Source: JAKASX01 sp035534495 | Lineage (GTDB): Bacteria > Acidobacteriota > Terriglobia > Acidiferrales > UBA7541 | Direction of reading: 5' to 3' | Assembly: GCA_035534495.1 (NCBI GenBank) | Contig: DATLRW010000156.1 | Coordinates: 1 to 41,724 of the forward strand | DNA: 41,724 nucleotides | Part shown: positions 33,449 through 40,510 of the stretch, in pieces | Layout of the letters: each line of letters starts with the position of its first letter | Numbering within the stretch: the stretch's first letter is position 1 | Notes under the pieces: model-generated | Databases searched by the model: none | What the model was told of the DNA's origin: nothing | What the model saw: only the letters and a program-made list of their open reading frames with translations | Made by a program: the position numbers and the translations under genes

Positions 33449-33558
33449 CCCGAACCGAGAAGACGGTGCCGTTGTGCCGGCGACGGCATCGGTTTTCGTC
33501 CGGGAGTTTGTCTCCAGAAAAGCCGTCGCAGCGCGCGTGCTTTACGGAAGAAAAGCCG

Positions 33559-34029
33559 ATGGCATCCGCCGAAGACCACATGCGACGCTGTATCGAGTTG
33601 GCTCGCATGGCGCAACAAAATGGCGACACCCCGGTGGGATCGCTCATCGTGCGCGCTGGACAGGTTATTGCCGAAGGCATCGAGTCCGTCAAGACGCGCA
33701 TGGACGTCAGCGCTCATGCGGAAATCGAGGCTATCCGCAAGGCTTGCAGCACGCTGAAATCCCTCGATCTGCGGGGATGCGTGCTGTACACGACAGCGGA
33801 GTCTTGTTGGATGTGCTCTTACGCCATCCGCCAGACGAACATCGGCACGGTAGTCATGGGCGCTTCGGTGCCCTCGGTGGGCGGAGTCACCTCCCGGCAT
33901 CCGATCCTCGCCGATCCCGCCGCCTCCTTGAACTCCAAACCGCCACGGGTCGTCGCGAGCAGCCTGCGCGCCCAATGCGAGAGTTTGCGACAGAAGCGGA
34001 AACCATCCGAGGCTCGGCGAGACAGGTGA
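33559..34029 (+). CDS. Cytidine/deoxycytidylate-deaminase-fold nucleoside deaminase
   Basis: The 156-residue protein has the zinc deaminase signature: the histidine and proton-shuttling Glu in SAHAEIEAIRKAC at about 53-65, and ESCWMCSYAIRQTNI with two zinc cysteines at about 83-97. The N-terminal EDHMRRCIELARMAQQNGDTP is typical of TadA/guanine-deaminase-like enzymes. The first zinc cysteine is preceded by ES rather than EP. ATG 33559 follows ACGGAAGA. The substrate could be a base or a nucleoside; the tRNA-specific type is less likely because the C-terminal motif is missing. Confidence 0.8.
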   Translation: MASAEDHMRRCIELARMAQQNGDTPVGSLIVRAGQVIAEGIESVKTRMDVSAHAEIEAIRKACSTLKSLDLRGCVLYTTAESCWMCSYAIRQTNIGTVVMGASVPSVGGVTSRHPILADPAASLNSKPPRVVASSLRAQCESLRQKRKPSEARRDR

Positions 34030-34184
34030 CGGCACAAACGGAAGCAGTCTGGATTTTCATCGGTGCCGGCGTGCTGGTTGTAGCGCTTTTTGCGTGGGTA
34101 ATCCTCAGTGCGTGCCACGCCCGCAACATCGACATGCGCAGCGGATTACGTCGAAAGAGGAATCGAGAAAACACCCTGCCGTAA
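34026..34184 (+). CDS. Small single-span membrane protein
   Basis: A GTG at 34026 overlaps the deaminase stop as GTGA and opens a 52-codon frame. It has one strong membrane helix (VWIFIGAGVLVVALFAWVIL at about 10-29) and then a basic tail (RSGLRRKRNRE). The coupling and the clean hydrophobic segment support a real gene. There is no family recognition. Confidence 0.4.
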   Translation: MTAQTEAVWIFIGAGVLVVALFAWVILSACHARNIDMRSGLRRKRNRENTLP

Positions 34185-34225
34185 AATTGGTATTTCCGCC
34201 ATTTCAAGACGGTCCCGCGTGGCGA

Positions 34226-34289
34226 TTACGTTCGTCATTGCCGGCGTTATGTTCGGTTCATTGTCACGATTCAGTCTCGGCAAGACAAT
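34226..34289 (+). promoter_or_regulatory. Shared regulon box, copy A (pseudo-receiver gene)
   Basis: TTACG (34226-34230), GTTATG (34246-34251), TTCATTG (34257-34263), -35 TTGTCA (34261-34266), a 17-bp spacer and -10 GACAAT (34284-34289) are present. The half-site spacing is again 21 bp. The downstream ATG is at 34372, leaving an approximately 75-base leader. Confidence 0.65.
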
Positions 34290-34371
34290 CGATATGCCTT
34301 CAGCCTTCGCATGACCTGCGAACCCGACCGGCAGGCAGGTGCGGACCGGATTCCGGGGGTAAGGGGAGTTA

Positions 34372-34743
34372 ATGCTGCCTGGAAAAAATAGATTGCTCTT
34401 GGTCGGTGAGCAGTTTCGCGCCGCCCCCGGTACGCTTGAGCGATTGCGGCGTTGGGGCTTTGACTGTCACATTGCACCTACGCTTGATGCGGCGCGGGAC
34501 GTGCTGCGGTCTGAAGCGGTTGACGTGGTTTTGAGCCAGGAGCGGCTGACCGATGGCAGCGGATTCCAACTGGTGCACGCGCTATCGGGACTTCCTGTGA
34601 CCGCGTATGTGTGCGTTGCCGTCGAAGACGGTTTCCTTTGGGTACCGGCGATGGAGCAAGGGCGCGCGTGCTGGGGCCGTCCGGCGATTGGCCCTTCAGA
34701 GCTGGCGCGCGTGCTCAGGGAGCGTTCGCGGCTAGTGCGGTGA
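34372..34743 (+). CDS. Pseudo-receiver domain protein
   Basis: The 123-residue protein has the receiver-domain topology: RLLLVGEQFRAAPGTLERL at the N-terminus, then VDVVLSQERLTDGSGFQLV, whose end matches the LPDGSGFEL motif after beta-3. Where the phosphoacceptor Asp should be, the sequence has VLSQE, and the acidic pocket and the conserved Lys are not evident. It therefore cannot be phosphorylated in the usual way. There is no output domain. It may act as a phosphorylation-independent partner or anti-factor. AGGGGAG precedes ATG 34372, and the shared regulon box lies upstream. Confidence 0.65.
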   Translation: MLPGKNRLLLVGEQFRAAPGTLERLRRWGFDCHIAPTLDAARDVLRSEAVDVVLSQERLTDGSGFQLVHALSGLPVTAYVCVAVEDGFLWVPAMEQGRACWGRPAIGPSELARVLRERSRLVR

Positions 34744-34865
34744 CTCAGAAATTCGTTGCCTAAATGGGGCGGAGCTTCAGAGGCTAAAGCCCTTGACAAT
34801 GTGGGGCTTAATGTCGGAGCTGAAGCTCCGACCCACTGAAAACCGCGCAACGAACTTCTGACTCA
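34741..34865. mobile_element. MITE-like palindromic element, about 125 bp
   Basis: Terminal inverted repeats of 19 bp (34741-34759 and 34847-34865, 17 of 19 matching, outer end TGASTCAGAA) enclose a core. The core contains nested palindromes, including TCGGAGCTGAAGCTCCGA (34814-34831) and GGCTAAAGCC. It begins exactly at the TGA of the pseudo-receiver gene and has no coding capacity. Acidobacterial genomes carry many short palindromic repeats of this style. The family and mobility are inferred. Confidence 0.55.
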
Positions 34866-34974
34866 CGACATTAGCGCTCGCCGGCGCAGCGCACGCCGCT
34901 TAGTTCCCTCATTCTGACGAGGAGCAATACGGTCGATAGTCGACGAGAGAACGAATCACCCTTAAGGTCCTGCC

Positions 34975-35268
34975 ATGGACGGTTCGTGTGCGAACCCGTC
35001 AGCGATCCGAGTGTCGGCGCACGGGCCCGACGCGATCGGCCGATTGGGCAGCGCTTGGATGAAGGAGGCACAAAAGGGTTTCGCGACGGCCTTCGAGCGA
35101 CTCGTGAATGGAAAGGAGACAAGGATTTTCCACGTCGCTCTGCACATCACGCACAATGAAGAGGGCTCCCGAGACGCCATGCAAGAAAGCTGGATGAAGA
35201 CATATCAGTACCTCGGACTGAAGAATCGTGAACGGGCAAACCGTTTCAACTGGGAGATGGTGCGATGA
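34975..35268 (+). CDS. Sigma-70 region-2-only fragment
   Basis: The 97-residue frame contains KGFATAFERLVNGKETRIFHV, HITHNEEGSRDAMQESWMK and TYQYL, the region 2 pattern of an ECF sigma factor (helix 2.1-2.2 with the DAxQE core). No region 4 follows; the sequence ends WEMVR with a stop overlapping the aldolase start as ATGA. It is either a truncated remnant or a stand-alone core-binding peptide. AAGG lies seven bases before ATG 34975; ATG 35059 is an alternative. Confidence 0.55.
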   Translation: MDGSCANPSAIRVSAHGPDAIGRLGSAWMKEAQKGFATAFERLVNGKETRIFHVALHITHNEEGSRDAMQESWMKTYQYLGLKNRERANRFNWEMVR

Positions 35269-35966
35269 AAATTTTTCTCGATACGGGTCACCTGGAGGAA
35301 ATCCGGCAGGCTGTGGATCTTGGCGTTGTGGATGGGGTCACCACGAATCCAACGCTCGCGGCAAAGGAGGGCCGGCCGTTCCGCGAGCTGATTTTGGAGA
35401 TGTGCCAACTTCTGAAGGAAGGCGTCGTGAATGCGGAGGTAGTTTCCACCGAGACAGAAGGCATGGTGCGGGAGGCGCGCGAGCTGGCGAGTTGGCACCC
35501 GAACATTGTCGTCAAGGTGCCAATGACGCGCGACGGCATCCGGGCAGCGCACATCCTTAAGGAAGAAGGCATACGGTCCAACGTTACGCTCGTATTTTCG
35601 CCGGCGCAGGCATTGCTGGCGGCAAAAGCGGGAGCCTATTTCGTAAGCCCCTTCCTTGGCCGACTGGACGACGTCGCCGAGAACGGGCTGGGCGTGCTGC
35701 GGGAAATCCTGGAAATCTATCGCGCCCAGAATTTCTCGACACAGGTGCTGGCGGCGAGCTTGCGTCATCCTATGCACGTGGTCGAGGCGGCACAAATGGG
35801 CAGCCACGTAGCCACGATGCCGTTCAAGGTGTTCGAACAGCTATTCAGCCATCCGTTGACGGATCGGGGCCTGGAGACATTTCTGAAGGATTGGGAAAAG
35901 GCGCGTCCGGTACTTGGTGAGATTCTCGAGCCAACCAAGTCGCAAAACACCACGCGCCAGCGTTAG
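35265..35966 (+). CDS. Transaldolase / fructose-6-phosphate aldolase-like protein
   Basis: The 233-residue protein is a short TalC/FSA-type class I aldolase. It has MKIFLDTGHLEEI, DGVTTNPTLAAKEG, the Schiff-base Lys in IVVKVPMTRDGIRA near residue 86, NVTLVFSPAQALLAAKAG, YFVSPFLGRLDD and LAASLRHPMHV. These enzymes act on fructose-6-phosphate or sedoheptulose-7-phosphate in the pentose phosphate pathway. The ATG overlaps the sigma fragment's stop. The length is slightly longer than the usual 215-220 residues because of a polar C-terminal tail. Confidence 0.9.
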   Translation: MKIFLDTGHLEEIRQAVDLGVVDGVTTNPTLAAKEGRPFRELILEMCQLLKEGVVNAEVVSTETEGMVREARELASWHPNIVVKVPMTRDGIRAAHILKEEGIRSNVTLVFSPAQALLAAKAGAYFVSPFLGRLDDVAENGLGVLREILEIYRAQNFSTQVLAASLRHPMHVVEAAQMGSHVATMPFKVFEQLFSHPLTDRGLETFLKDWEKARPVLGEILEPTKSQNTTRQR

Positions 35967-36097
35967 TGAATAGATTCTCATGGCAGATGCGCCGTTCCTT
36001 TTCCGCCCAAATCTCTCTGGCCGGATTCATCTGCGCCTGGCGGTGTCCAAGATCTCGGAAGCAGCGTTTCGGTCGCAATCTCGTACCCGAAGGTCGC

Positions 36098-36161
36098 TTA
36101 CGTTTGTCCCTTTCAAAGTTACGTTCTGTTCATTGTCCCGAATCGGTTCCCGTCGGAAGAT
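36098..36161 (+). promoter_or_regulatory. Shared regulon box, copy B (folE operon)
   Basis: TTACG (36098-36102), TGTCC (36105-36109), GTTACG (36118-36123), TTCATTG (36129-36135), -35-like TTGTCC (36133-36138), a 17-bp spacer with GGTTCC (36145-36150), and GAAGAT (36156-36161) are present. Every block is at the same offset as in copy C. Confidence 0.65.
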
Positions 36162-36225
36162 TGGTGTGGATTAAGGAGGGAGCATCCAAACGGTTGGTGA
36201 GCGTGGACGGCAGGAGGGCGCAATC

Positions 36226-36906
36226 GTGAACAACGGAAATGGCAATCACTCGATGGAACGCAAATGGGCAAACGGCTTTGAAGCGAGAGCGCGAAGCAAG
36301 GACAACTTGCTTTTGCTTCCCTCCTTCGTTCGCGAAGGAACAGGAGACCGCTTGGAGGCGATCATTCGGCTGCTCCTCGCCGAGTTGGGGTTGGATATCA
36401 ATAGCCAGCACTTCCGGGAAACGCCCCGGCGAGTGACTCGGTATTACCGGGAATTCACGATGGGCAATCGAACGCGGCCAGCCGACATTCTCAAGACATT
36501 TCAATCCAAGTCGTCGGCGCTGATCGCGGTTTCCTCGATCGATTTCTATTCGCTCTGCCCCCATCACCTCCTTCCCTACGGAGGCAAAATCCACTTCTGC
36601 TACGTGCCTGACGGCCAAATCGTTGGAATTTCGAAAATCCCCCGCCTGGTGCATGCGCTGGCCGCCCGCCCAGTGGTGCAGGAAGATCTGGTGGCGGATA
36701 TTGCCGATGCATTCATGTCCGTGGTAAAGCCGCTGGGCTGCGCGGTGAAAGCCATCGCCAAACACGATTGCGTGGCAGCGCGCGGCGTGAAATGCCCTTC
36801 GGTGACGATGACTGCCGTCGCTCGGCGAGGGATCTTTCTGGACAAAGAATCGCTATCCCGCGAATTCGAGGAGGCAATAGCGGAGGGTGCGACATGTGTC
36901 CGATAG
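36226..36906 (+). CDS. folE: GTP cyclohydrolase I
   Basis: The 226-residue protein starts at GTG 36226 behind AGGAGGGCG. It has the FolE core with NSQHFRETPRRVTRYYREF, zinc ligands in FYSLCPHHLLPYGGKIHF (CPHH rather than the common CEHH), YVPDGQIVGISKIPRLV, and AKHDCVAARGVKCPSVTMT with the second zinc cysteine. It converts GTP to 7,8-dihydroneopterin triphosphate for folate or pterin synthesis. A 36-residue N-terminal extension precedes the core. It heads an operon running into the PPOX and AhpD-like genes and carries the shared promoter box. Confidence 0.92.
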   Translation: MNNGNGNHSMERKWANGFEARARSKDNLLLLPSFVREGTGDRLEAIIRLLLAELGLDINSQHFRETPRRVTRYYREFTMGNRTRPADILKTFQSKSSALIAVSSIDFYSLCPHHLLPYGGKIHFCYVPDGQIVGISKIPRLVHALAARPVVQEDLVADIADAFMSVVKPLGCAVKAIAKHDCVAARGVKCPSVTMTAVARRGIFLDKESLSREFEEAIAEGATCVR

Positions 36907-37487
36907 AGGATGCGAGCACGGAAGGCGGTTTTGCCGAACTGGCCGGAAGCGAAGGAGGGGAAACGGCTTCCACCGGGCCGGCTGCTGCGGATTCGCGGGG
37001 CCAAATGCATCGCGCGAACCGCCTGATGCCGGACGAGGAAGCGCGGGAATTCCTGCGATCACACAAGGTGGCCCACGTGGGGACGTTAGAGGATCGCGGC
37101 TGGCCCTACGTTGTGCCGCTCGTTTACATCTACGAAGGTGGGGACATTCTGTATCTGCACACAGGCGATCATCAGGGCCATTTCCTCACGAACGTTCAGC
37201 GGAATCCACGCATTTGCGTCGAGGTCGGCGAAATGGGCCCGGTGCATCGCGGACGCCCCTACGCCTGCAATTCCGCGCTGGTGTACGCGAGCGTCGTTGT
37301 TTTTGGCGGAGTGCGAATCGTAGAGGATTTGGACAAGAAAACGTGGTTTTTCGACCGGCTGATGGAAAAGTACGGCGAAGCAGGCTGGACGTTCGAGCCG
37401 GGCTATCCACACATCCACCGAATCATTCTTTACGAACAGAAGATGGAAATCGTGACGGGCAAGCGCAGCACGGGTCTCTATCACTGA
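36894..37487 (+). CDS. Pyridoxamine 5'-phosphate oxidase-family flavin protein
   Basis: The 197-residue protein starts at ATG 36894, overlapping folE by 13 bases, with GGAGGG upstream. After a low-complexity N-terminus it has a split-barrel flavin fold: EEAREFLRSHKVAHVGTLED, WPYVVPLVYIYEGGDILYLH and NVQRNPRICVEV, then FGGVRIVED. This is the NimA/PPOX-like type, binding FMN or F420 or haem. It is coupled to folE, so it probably works in redox or stress defence. The substrate is not known. Confidence 0.85.
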   Translation: MCPIEDASTEGGFAELAGSEGGETASTGPAAADSRGQMHRANRLMPDEEAREFLRSHKVAHVGTLEDRGWPYVVPLVYIYEGGDILYLHTGDHQGHFLTNVQRNPRICVEVGEMGPVHRGRPYACNSALVYASVVVFGGVRIVEDLDKKTWFFDRLMEKYGEAGWTFEPGYPHIHRIILYEQKMEIVTGKRSTGLYH

Positions 37488-37512
37488 TCGAGATCCGCAG
37501 GAGAAGGGCCTG

Positions 37513-38037
37513 ATGCAACCAAGGATGGATTACACGAAGGTGGCGCCGGAGGCGATCGCGGCGCTCAGAGGAGTGGAGGACTACGTTCGCCAGTGCGGGC
37601 TGGAGCGATCGCTGGTAGAACTCGTGAAGCTGCGCGCATCGCAAATCAATGGCTGTGCCTATTGCGTGGACATGCACACCAAGGACGCACGCACTTTGGG
37701 AGAAACGGAACAGCGACTGTACGCCGTCGCGGTTTGGCAGGAAACGCCGTTTTTCAGCGAGCGCGAACGTGCGGCGCTGGCGTGGGCGGAGGCCGTAACG
37801 CTGGTTAGCGCGTCGCGGGTGCCCGACGCCGTTTACGACCAGGCGCGCAGGCACTTCAACGGAAAGGAGCTGATGGACCTCACCGTGGCCATCATCGCCA
37901 TCAACGGGTGGAACCGGCTTGCGGTGAGTTTCCGCGCGCTGGCGGGAACGTACGATCCGACGAAAGCGAATGGCCAGCAAAGGCCGGCAAAGCGAGAATC
38001 GTCTCTCCAGGTCTGCGGCGACGGCGAGAGCCGGTAG
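37513..38037 (+). CDS. AhpD/carboxymuconolactone decarboxylase-family protein
   Basis: The 174-residue protein has the AhpD-like domain: SLVELVKLRASQINGCAYCVDMHTKDAR, where the redox CxxC is CAYC near residue 48, then LGETEQRLYAVAVWQE, FSERERAALAWAEAVTLV and an IIAINGWNRLAVSF helix. Such proteins are thiol-dependent alkylhydroperoxide reductases or related enzymes. AGGAGAAGG precedes ATG 37513. It lies 25 bp after the PPOX gene and is probably in the same operon. Confidence 0.9.
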   Translation: MQPRMDYTKVAPEAIAALRGVEDYVRQCGLERSLVELVKLRASQINGCAYCVDMHTKDARTLGETEQRLYAVAVWQETPFFSERERAALAWAEAVTLVSASRVPDAVYDQARRHFNGKELMDLTVAIIAINGWNRLAVSFRALAGTYDPTKANGQQRPAKRESSLQVCGDGESR

Positions 38038-38049
38038 CGGGACTCGACG

Positions 38050-38292
38050 ATGCGCAGGTTTCGCGTGGGCGATCGCGTGCGGTGGAATTCGGAGGCTGGC
38101 ATGGTGAGCGGGAAGATCATCAAGCGGGTCACATCCGACATTCGATGGAAGGGCTACATTCACCACGCCTCGCGAGAGGAGCCGCAATACATCATCCAGA
38201 GCGGTAAGAGCGATCATCTGGCGATTCACAAGGTTGAGGCTTTGCACCGGGTTGCGAAACCAAGGAAAAGGGTTTCCCGAAAGAGGAGCTGA
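38050..38292 (+). CDS. DUF2945 Tudor-like (Hva1) protein
   Basis: The 80-residue basic protein has RVGDRVRWNSEAGMVSG-type spacing at the start, KIIKRVTSDIRWKGYIHHAS in the middle and DHLAIHKVEAL at the end, with a lysine/arginine-rich tail. This is the hypervirulence-associated Tudor-like DUF2945 family, small single-domain proteins of unknown role often found in stress clusters. It follows the AhpD-like gene by 12 bp. No strong ribosome-binding site is seen. Confidence 0.85.
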   Translation: MRRFRVGDRVRWNSEAGMVSGKIIKRVTSDIRWKGYIHHASREEPQYIIQSGKSDHLAIHKVEALHRVAKPRKRVSRKRS

Positions 38293-38297
38293 ACATC

Positions 38298-38891
38298 ATG
38301 GCCACGGCGGCTTTTGGTCAAACGGCTCGTATTGAGCGGGTTCCCCTGACGCTGGCTGCTCCCGAGGCGCTTCTCGAGTGCGGTCGTCATCTCTATCATC
38401 TGATTGTGCAGCGAGCTTATCAACTGTATGAAGCTCGCGGGAGGGCTAACGGCCAGGACGTGTCCGACTGGCTTCAGGCGGAAGCGGAAATCGTAAGCCC
38501 ATGCCGGCACAACACCATCGAGTCCCCGGAGGCGATCTTGTTCCGGATCGATTTACCGGGCAATTTTGCCGCTGACCAAGTCACCGTAAGCGTTGAGCCA
38601 CGGCGATTGATCGTCTGCGCCCAAAGAGAGATCGATATCGATTACAGCAGCCGGAATGAAACCGTCACCAAGCACGGATTGCAGCGGCTCTTTCATATCC
38701 AGAATTTGCCGGCTGAGGTTGACCCCTCCATGTCCAGGGCAATGCTTGGGTTCGAAACGCTGGAAATCGAGATGGCAAAGCGCGTGGTGGTCCAACCCCG
38801 TCGCGAATATGGCAAGAAAGAGCAGGATCCATCCGCCGAGACAACCCTCCTGAACCAGGTGAACGTTCCGGTTGGCGGGCGATGCTCTTAA
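38298..38891 (+). CDS. DUF2934-Hsp20 fusion protein
   Basis: The 197-residue protein begins with a DUF2934 segment, IVQRAYQLYEARGRANGQDV and DWLQAEAEI at about 36-65. An alpha-crystallin domain follows at about 75-165: LFRIDLPGNFAADQVTVSVE, LIVCAQREI and HIQNLPAEVDPSMSRAMLGF, with LEIEMAKR at the end. DUF2934 is a short helical domain often seen with Hsp20 genes. The C-terminal IxI motif is not evident, so assembly may differ from classic sHsps. Its gene ends nine bases inside the reading region preceding DUF488. Confidence 0.8.
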   Translation: MATAAFGQTARIERVPLTLAAPEALLECGRHLYHLIVQRAYQLYEARGRANGQDVSDWLQAEAEIVSPCRHNTIESPEAILFRIDLPGNFAADQVTVSVEPRRLIVCAQREIDIDYSSRNETVTKHGLQRLFHIQNLPAEVDPSMSRAMLGFETLEIEMAKRVVVQPRREYGKKEQDPSAETTLLNQVNVPVGGRCS

Positions 38892-38908
38892 AAGGGAGGC
38901 GAAAAATC

Positions 38909-39295
38909 ATGATCCAGCTCAAGGAGGTCTACGAGCCGGCCAGTCCAAAGGACGGCAATCGATTTCTAATCGAACGTTTATGGCCACGAGGCGTGAGGCG
39001 TTCGGCGCTGAAAATGGATGCATGGATCAAGGAAACCGGGCCCAGCCCGACATTGCGCGTGTGGTTTCATCACGACCCAGCGAAATGGGACGCATTCCGG
39101 CGGCGCTATTTCGCCGAGCTGGATGCGAAGCCGAAGGTTTGGGAGCCTATCGCCAAAGCCGCAGCGGACGGGGTGGTAACCCTCCTCTACAGCTCTCATG
39201 ACAGCGAGCACAATAATGCCGTGGCGCTGAAGCAATACCTCGAAAGGAAGCTCGCCAACAAGAGAAACAATCGGATCGAGACCTCCGCTGCTTGA
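38909..39295 (+). CDS. DUF488 family protein
   Basis: From ATG 38909, behind GGGAGGCG, the 128-residue protein has the compact DUF488 pattern: VYEPASPKDGNRFLIERLWPRGVRR near the start, LRVWFHHDPAKWDAFRRRYF, and VVTLLYSSHDSEHNNAVALKQYLE at the end. This is the YeaO-like group, of unknown function and frequently linked to stress and redox clusters. The start 38882 would overlap the Hsp20 gene and has no better site. Confidence 0.85.
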   Translation: MIQLKEVYEPASPKDGNRFLIERLWPRGVRRSALKMDAWIKETGPSPTLRVWFHHDPAKWDAFRRRYFAELDAKPKVWEPIAKAAADGVVTLLYSSHDSEHNNAVALKQYLERKLANKRNNRIETSAA

Positions 39296-39353
39296 GGTCT
39301 GCGCGGCCAGCCGGGACGGGGAAGCCCTATCGGATGTCGAAAGGAATGGAGCG

Positions 39354-39914
39354 ATGGCAATGAAGGTGACGGAGATTCTGGAGGAAGAGCATCGGGTGAT
39401 TCAGAGTATGGCCGCGTCCCTGGCGATGGTCGGCGAGGACCTGGAAAAAGGGAAAACAGTGCCCACCAACACACTGCGGATACTGTCTCAGTTCCTGGAT
39501 ATCTTCGTCATGCGCTGCCACCACCGCAAGGAAGAAGCCTATCTTTTCACGGTCCTCCAGACGAAGCGAGTGCCCACGACCGGCTGCCCGCTTGCCGTAC
39601 TCCACGACGAGCACGCCAAGGTGCAAACGCTGGTATCCCAATTTGCCGATTCCGTGGAACAGTACGCCGCCACGAGCGGGGAAGCCAGAGCTTCCCTGGG
39701 AAAGACCATCCATGGCCTGTTGGCTCTATTGCCAGGACATATCTGGAAGGAAGATTACCTCCTGTTGCCGATGGCGGACAAACTCCTCTCGCCCCAAGAG
39801 CAGGAATCGCTGGTTAGTCAGTTCGAACAAGTGGAGTCGGAGTTGGGGCCGGGAATCCACCATGGTTTCGAACGGCTGGCCGAGGATTTGGAGGAAGTGG
39901 TTCGGCGGCAATGA
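39354..39914 (+). CDS. Hemerythrin HHE domain protein
   Basis: The 186-residue protein is a four-helix hemerythrin-like bundle. Metal ligands are visible in EEEHRVIQSM (His 13), MRCHHRKEEAYLF at about 54-66, LHDEHAKVQ at about 82-90, and PGHIWKEDYLLLPMADKL near 130. A diiron centre binding oxygen, NO or sensing redox is likely. AAAGGAATGGAG precedes ATG 39354. It lies in the oxygen and nitrosative stress part of the block. Confidence 0.88.
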   Translation: MAMKVTEILEEEHRVIQSMAASLAMVGEDLEKGKTVPTNTLRILSQFLDIFVMRCHHRKEEAYLFTVLQTKRVPTTGCPLAVLHDEHAKVQTLVSQFADSVEQYAATSGEARASLGKTIHGLLALLPGHIWKEDYLLLPMADKLLSPQEQESLVSQFEQVESELGPGIHHGFERLAEDLEEVVRRQ

Positions 39915-40027
39915 ACGGAGCGAGAGCGGCATAACGAATTTTGGAGGGTGAGCGTCGTGCGTCAGCGATCAACAGCCTCGGCCAGCTTTTTCCGGGCCCA
40001 ATACTTTATCGAAGAGGGAGGATAGCA

Positions 40028-40375
40028 ATGAGAAAGTTGATTGTGGGAGTACTTTTGCTGTTTCTGGGAGCGACAGTTGCAGTCGCCGCGAATCGCACTT
40101 TCACCGGCCAGATCATGGATAGCGCCTGCGCGAAGGTGGGCAACCACGACGCGGGCTACAAGATGACCGGAACCCACACGCCGAAGGACTGTACGCTGGC
40201 GTGCGTAAAGGCGGGTGCGAAGTTCGTTCTGTACAATTCGGCCACAAAGACGATTTACAAACTAGACAACCAGATCAAGCCGCGGGCATTTGCCGGGGAA
40301 AACGTAAGGGTGATCGGCAGCTACAACCCGGCGACCAAGACAATCCACGTGGTGAAAATCGAGGCTGCTCGATAG
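40028..40375 (+). CDS. DUF5818 secreted protein
   Basis: From ATG 40028, behind GGGAGG, the 115-residue protein has a signal peptide (LIVGVLLLFLGATVAVAA at about 4-21). The DUF5818 pattern follows: FTGQIMDSACAKVGNHDAGY, PKDCTLACVKAGAKFVLYN with paired cysteines, and AGENVRVIGSYNPATKTIHV. This small periplasmic domain is common in Acidobacteriota; its function is unknown. It stands just upstream of the perfect hairpin and the cytochrome c gene. Confidence 0.85.
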   Translation: MRKLIVGVLLLFLGATVAVAANRTFTGQIMDSACAKVGNHDAGYKMTGTHTPKDCTLACVKAGAKFVLYNSATKTIYKLDNQIKPRAFAGENVRVIGSYNPATKTIHVVKIEAAR

Positions 40376-40404
40376 GAGTGACCATTCCTCCGAGTACGGT
40401 CAGA

Positions 40405-40442
40405 CGTGCCGGACCGCTTGCCGCAGCAAGCGGTCCGGCACG
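40405..40442. repeat. Perfect 17-bp stem, 4-base loop hairpin
   Basis: Arms 40405-40421 and 40426-40442 are exact complements around the loop CGCA. It has no T-run, so it is not a simple intrinsic terminator. It lies between DUF5818 and the cytochrome c ribosome-binding site and could stabilise or split the transcript. It could also be a REP-like repeat. Confidence 0.7.
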
Positions 40443-40510
40443 GACGGAGGAAAGGATCCTTCCGCCAGATCGACCGAGCAACGGCGTCACGCAGCGGAGG
40501 AGCCCACGCA

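Noticed and set aside
33322..33558. Upstream extension of the deaminase frame
   Set aside because: It overlaps the glutaredoxin gene and the extra residues have no domain; ATG 33559 is preferred.
34794..34799. TTGACA inside the MITE-like element as a promoter
   Set aside because: No -10 at a usable distance; it is part of the palindromic core.
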